Source: Russula earlei
Taxonomy: Eukaryota > Basidiomycota > Agaricomycetes > Russulales > Russulaceae
DNA length: 64,000 nucleotides
Assembly: GCA_025769875.1 (NCBI GenBank)
Contig: JAGFNK010000126.1
Coordinates: 1-64,000, forward strand
Direction of reading: 5' to 3'
Shown here: piece after piece, positions 59,631-64,000 of the stretch
Layout: every line of letters begins with the position of its first letter
Numbering within the stretch: the stretch's first letter is position 1
The notes under the pieces: model-generated
Databases searched by the model: none
What the model was told of the DNA's origin: nothing
Seen by the model: only the letters and a program-made list of their open reading frames with translations
Made by a program: the position numbers and the translations under genes

Positions 59631-61245
59631 ACTGCCATCACCTGTGACTCGGATGGATGCAAGGCTTCTCTGCATAAGCCCCGTGAAATGCGACCTGCGT
59701 TACTCTCCACAGCGGCAACGGGACTGGCATAATTACCAATGAGCCCGCCCAGCTTCGTCAATATCTGTGGTGTAGATTGAAATTCCACATGACACGTGAC
59801 ATTGCCAGTCCTGTCGAGGAGTGCCTCGCCCATCCTCATGTGACTGTACAGCCAGCCATACCTCGAGTGTAGTCGGCGCTCGCCTGACTGCGTTGTTGTA
59901 ATGGCCCCAAGAAATCAAGAAAGAGGGTCCATCGTGTCAATCTGGAAAGAACACCCGCAAAGATTACGTGCATCAATGAAAAAGACGCGGAGCTGAGGAG
60001 CTCAAGCGTCCTTGTATTTATCAATAACGGGACGACCCCCTTCCGTAGGTAGGAGAAAGAGCCAAGATGGAAGGTCGTCTCATGGTCAGTCACAGAATGG
60101 GCAGTGATTTTTGTCAATTTGTCATGAACAAAATGGCTCCTCCTGCCTCTCTGGGATTGCTCAAATCCAGAAACGTTTTGCTCCCCGAGCATGGCGAGAA
60201 TGGACTGATCGCAGGTCCGGAAGTTTAAGTAGGCGAGATGCGGAATCAGTGATGCGTAGGGCTGCCAACCGTACCGTATACGGCTATGGCCGTACTCGAT
60301 ACGGTATGTATACGGCTACTATCCGTACCATTACCCGTACCGTCTGCTTCCACTTCAGCAGCCTATACGGTATGGTACGGGGTAGAAGACGGCCGTAATA
60401 CAGCATTACGGGTTATTACGGTCAAGAAAACTTTGATTAAACTCAATGAATGACAATGATATCCGAGTCCAACTCTCTACAAATCCTTTTCTTTCGTCCC
60501 TCCCTTTGACATGGCTCTTTTCCTTCATCCACACCCTCCTTTTTCTTCCCCTCCCACCCATGTCTCATGATGATTTTCCATACCAGGGCTCTTACAGTGT
60601 CGACCTGAGCTCGGGTCAGGTCATCAGACTCCCAAAGCAGTCATCCTGCTGACCATCGCCATCTTGCAGTCGCCGCTCTTCGCTTTTCTCATCTGGGACA
60701 TTGTGATCACAATTGATCAAGAGGTGGACGCCGTCTGGTCGTATGTCCATCCTTGAATCTTTCTCTAATTCTGCCCACATCCTTCACCCTCGTTCAGGAA
60801 GCCAAATGGGCAAGATTCTTGCCCGCCCTTGCTCGGACTGCCTGCGCCTTTGTTCCGATCTCTTGTTCTAGATTTCTGCCTATCCTCAGTACAATACGTT
60901 TGTGACGTCGTGGCCATTAGCCTTTCATTAGGATAGTAGGCTTCGTCACCTTGGTACACTTTCGCTTCATCACGATGCCATACACCTATGATTCTCACCT
61001 GATTAGTGCTACTCTGTAGTCCTTGTCGCGTGCTCACATGTATGTAAACTAGTTGTCCTCAGACTCAAAAGAACAGAACTACAATCTACATATCCCCCAC
61101 GAAATCGGTGTGATCCCGAGCACTTCAAGTTTCAGGCTTCTCGCTCGATCTCTTTGTTCCGTTTCCACCTGACCTGTTGCACGAACTCAGCGCCCGCCGT
61201 CTTGGCTTGCTACAGTCATATTGGGATGGAATGGCAGAAGGAATC
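59631..61245. other. Mostly intergenic; unrecognised minus-strand frames
   Basis: Minus-strand frames at 59836-60192 (SFSYLRKGVVPLLINTRTLE) and 59640-59839 (CHVEFQSTPQILTKLGGLIG) look like exons of a gene cut by MULE copy 2, but I do not recognise them. A CCGTAC-rich block after TAGGGCTGCC (60257-60425) matches the one at 757-895. Confidence 0.4.
60560..60758 (+). pseudogene. DUF6533-type membrane protein, N-terminal fragment
   Basis: From MSHDDFPYQGSYSVDL at 60560 the sequence shifts frame near 60630 into AVILLTIAILQSPLFAF, then LIWDIVITIDQEVDAVW, before a GTATGT donor. The pattern of a hydrophobic helix followed by WD..IT.D.EV..VW is the signature of the basidiomycete DUF6533 seven-helix proteins. 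The downstream exon is not convincing, so this is a fragment or decayed copy. Confidence 0.45.
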
Positions 61246-62207
61246 TGTCAAGACTCACTATTGAACTATCCAGTTCAAGAGCGAGGGATAAGCTTGAAGA
61301 CGAGTCGATAGACGTCCAAGACCGCGTGGGCAAGAAGTAGAGTCCAGAGTAGTAACAGATACCAGAGAGGTACTGTTACTGTGAGAGTCGAGCAATCACG
61401 CAGGGAAGAGGCCAGGGTAGTCACAAGGGGATGGTCCTTAAAGGAGTATCCCAGGGATAGAGAGTGCCGTAAACAAATGGACAGTCTGAGGACTGTCCGC
61501 TACTTTATTGAGCGCTTATATACTACAAGAGAACTGCTAAATAGGGAACAAGTCATAACCTTGTTATCAAGCACAATAGAGTGATGAGTAAGAAGTCGGA
61601 GGATGCTTACTGAGCATGCTCAGTCATGCTCAGTAAGCTGCTGAGTAAGAAGACTCTTCTTGATGAGTAAGAGCTTCCATTGTCCACGTGTTCACTGCTT
61701 TAGTGCGCATGCAAGCACCTGATTCATTTCCTGTTAGTTAGTTTAGGGCCGGTCATTTGAGGACTTGTAGTTTGGTTAGGGAATAGTGACATCTTATAAG
61801 GCCCTTATATAGTTCTATTAGGGTCCTTAGAGTCGACCCTAATACTTCTATTAAGGTCCTTAGTGTTGCCTTATAGTTCATTCTATAGTTATTAGAGTTG
61901 GTCTAATAACGCGTTGTAGGGCCTTTGATACCAGGTTAGTACCTATTGTAGAGTTCCTAAGGTCGTTCCAAAGGGTCCTTAGGAAGGCCCTAATGCTGTC
62001 TTTTGTTGCTAGAAGGGTTGCCTTTAAGTGGGGCTTGCTGTATGTCGATTGTGCCGAGAATCACTCGCGCAACAATGCGTGCGCGATATTGTGGACACCT
62101 CTACTCACCCCTTTTGCTCGTGTGAACAGGGTGACACCATAGAGGCTGGGTTTCCTCCTATAAGGAAGGGTCCTTCAAGGGCCCTCTCCGGAGAATGGTT
62201 CATGACA
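61246..62207 (-). repeat. Solo LTR, family 1, copy B
   Basis: TGTCAAGAC...CATGACA (inverted TGTCA/TGACA ends) with a perfect 5-bp duplication GAATC (61241-61245 and 62208-62212). A TATATAAG-type box and AATAAAG lie on the minus strand near 61510. It sits directly against the truncated Ppo-like gene and marks where that reading frame is interrupted. Confidence 0.9.
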
Positions 62208-64000
62208 GAATCACGGACACCAAAGGGATTCCAGGTCTAGTTGTTACCTCAGAGGATGAGGCCAAGAATGCGGCTAAGTTAATTGGAAAAGATCGCAATT
62301 CCGAACCAAGAGCAGTTGATGAGCCGTGCAGTCTGGAAAGTCCTCTCGTTCTGATCGGCGAGCATCTTTACACGGTGAGGATCCTCCAAAGGGATATCAT
62401 CGGGATTGGTCAAGGCGGCAGCTCGTTAAGTTTGTTTGTAATGTACTACATGACGATCGGAAATGGTGTTGAAAGGTCAAGGACGTACGGTATAGTTGTG
62501 GTTGAAGAGCATGAACAATCCTCAGACAGCGGGTGGAAACAGGAGAAGAGGATCTTCGGTGAATGTGTCAGGAAAGAGGAGCCCTCGGCCATCACGCACG
62601 CGAATTTTGTCTGTAGCGATAAGATCGCGCTAGGACTAGTGTTAGTACTGGATATAGCTAGATAGAAAGTGTAACTGACCTCAGTCTGTATGAATCAAGA
62701 CTGAGGTGCGAGAAAGATGGTATAGTACATTATATACTTGAATAAGACAAAGGTAGAGTGGCATGAAAGGAAAACCACATTATCGAAACATGCATATGTG
62801 TGAACCTGGAGCTGGGACTTCCGAGCTGGTGTTGTCGTCGCGCTGTGGCTGCAACTCCAACATTGTCGAGGGTCTCTTTGTTGTTGCCATACAGTGGTGC
62901 GAGGTCGACATACGAGGACGTCTCGTTGATGTTCATGTCTGCATGAGACGTGCGGAGAACGCTTTCTGAAAAAGTAGATCAGAACAGCATGCGTCAAAAC
63001 GTAAGGATAACTTACTATGGATGACAAGCGCCGCAAACAAAAACGTCATGCTGAACAATCTAGCTGGGTGACTGACGAACTGGAACCACAGAAGTCAATA
63101 AATGGTGGAAGGTGCCAGAATGAAAAGTGGCTCAACCATTTCACGCTTGTGTAGAGTGTCAAAGACAAGGCCAGCGTCTGGAGCATGTTGCGAGGGGATG
63201 CGTCTGCTGCACGCTGCGCGCATACAGTTCGTGAGCCTTGCCCGTGTTGGGATCGCAGACGTTATTATGAGGGCCATCTGGGCTGCGGTACGTATATTTG
63301 AGCATGATGTACGTCACCAGAGGTCGTCGTAAACTGGGTGGAGCAGAACACGAAGCCAGGACGCAGAGAGTACACGCGTGGACCGCAGAGATAGAGTGAC
63401 GAACGGAGCTCTGCCAGCTTATTCTGGAGATTGTGAACCTTGTCCTTGAGAATTCCGTCTGTATTTTTGGCAAGGAATGTGACGACGTGTTCGCGCTGTG
63501 TTGTGAAGTGGTGCAGGCATGTTAGCTGATACAGCATATACGGCACAATCCGACATGACTTACAGCCATCTTTTGGTCATCGACGTACTTAAAGATGCCT
63601 ACTATGCCCACGTCATCACAGAGAATATACTCGGGCCGGGCAATCAGGAAATTGCTATGACGGACGGCTCGTAATACGAGCTGACGCTCTTCTTGAACTG
63701 GAGAACACAAACGATGCACGGCAGATGAGCCACGGCACATGCGCATGACGACAACTCGAAGCAGTGTGTGTGTGCTTACCGCGGCCTTGAAATCTCTCAC
63801 GGCTCCTCGTTGTCGCTAAAGTGGCGCAACCAACTGGATTGGGTTGAAGACCTAGCCAACAGTTGTGAGCAGCTCGTATGCGTAGTTGGCGACATGACCG
63901 ACCGAGGCGCGGACGAGGAACTTGGAGGATGGTCTGGAAGATATGTTGATGGTTTATGGGGCGTGGGTGCGGAGATGTGATATAGGGAAGAGGGAGCGGC
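62208..64000 (-). pseudogene. Ppo-type (linoleate diol synthase-like) heme dioxygenase, broken
   Basis: Minus-strand pieces of a psi-producing oxygenase, which oxygenates linoleate to oxylipins that control fungal sporulation. In order from the right: YVDDQKMA, a GTAAGT...ACAG intron, then REHVVTFLAKNTDG (63555-63470). Next are YTYRSPDGPHNN and YARSVQQTHPL (63300-63205), then a frameshift and PDAGLVFDTLHKRE. An intron leads to FSMTFLFAALVIH, and another to NINETSSYVDLAPLYGNNKETLDN (62950-62880), the peroxidase-domain signature. After a gap of about 150 bp come RVRDGRGLLFPDTFTED and LFNHNY, then RLINCSWFGIAIF (about 62640-62270). Several frameshifts and stops occur. The frame is cut at 62208 by LTR-1 copy B, and the distal-His and P450-like domains are not visible. 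It runs off the right edge at its 5' side. Confidence 0.8.

Noticed and set aside
62195..62665. 156-codon plus-strand open frame as a gene
   Set aside because: The opposite strand encodes Ppo-type residues (RVRDGRGLLFPDTF, RLINCSWFGIAIF), so this is an antisense shadow.
1..64000. Viral or listed-agent sequence
   Set aside because: No capsid, polymerase or toxin-family motif was seen; retroelement traces are solo LTRs and LINE pieces of fungal type.

Overview
The window is eukaryotic and almost certainly from a filamentous basidiomycete (Agaricomycetes-like). Genes are cut by many 46-75 bp GT-AG introns. The protein families are typical of mushroom-forming fungi: NACHT-WD40 NLR, Crinkler/FunK1-type kinase, F-box/LRR, Ppo-type heme dioxygenase, EHN epoxide hydrolase and a PX-AGC kinase. 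The repeats are fungal LTR elements, Tad1-like LINEs, MULE and hAT elements. Nothing points to a bacterium, organelle or virus. All calls come from reading the sequence; no database search was run.

Only a few genes look intact. They are a PX-domain AGC kinase-like gene lacking its catalytic residues (8.2-11.1 kb, six exons), farnesyl diphosphate synthase (26.1-27.5 kb, five exons) and a small single-pass membrane protein (34.3-35.0 kb, three exons). The 5' exon of an epoxide hydrolase lies at the left edge. Broken genes are an aspartate aminotransferase fragment (12.2-12.5 kb), a Crinkler-nuclease-kinase gene pulled apart over 9 kb (13.1-22.3 kb), an F-box/LRR gene (36.3-37.75 kb), an NLR with 12 near-identical WD40 repeats (42.0-46.6 kb) and a Ppo-like oxygenase (62.2-64.0 kb, continuing past the right edge).

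The rest is transposon graveyard, and much of it can be dated by nesting. Left arm (1.3-7.8 kb): solo LTRs of several families inserted into one another, most with exact 5-bp target duplications. Centre (13.9-21.5 kb): the Crinkler-type gene took a 5'-truncated LINE (which took a 1.58-kb palindrome) and a MULE (whose transposase took an ORF1-only LINE). Right arm (49.0-59.6 kb): a hAT element sits in a solo LTR, and a second MULE copy is split by a solo LTR that itself holds a 4.4-kb foldback element and a further solo LTR. The foldback element has about 1.74-kb inverted arms, tandem subrepeats and a Nudix-hydrolase fragment at its centre. A 1.1-kb sequence is duplicated in direct orientation on both sides of the NLR.

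The genes do not form an operon or an obvious biosynthetic cluster. The common theme is fast-turnover fungal families (NLR, Crinkler/kinase, F-box) decaying in a transposon-rich region, with two or three conserved genes kept intact between the insertions.
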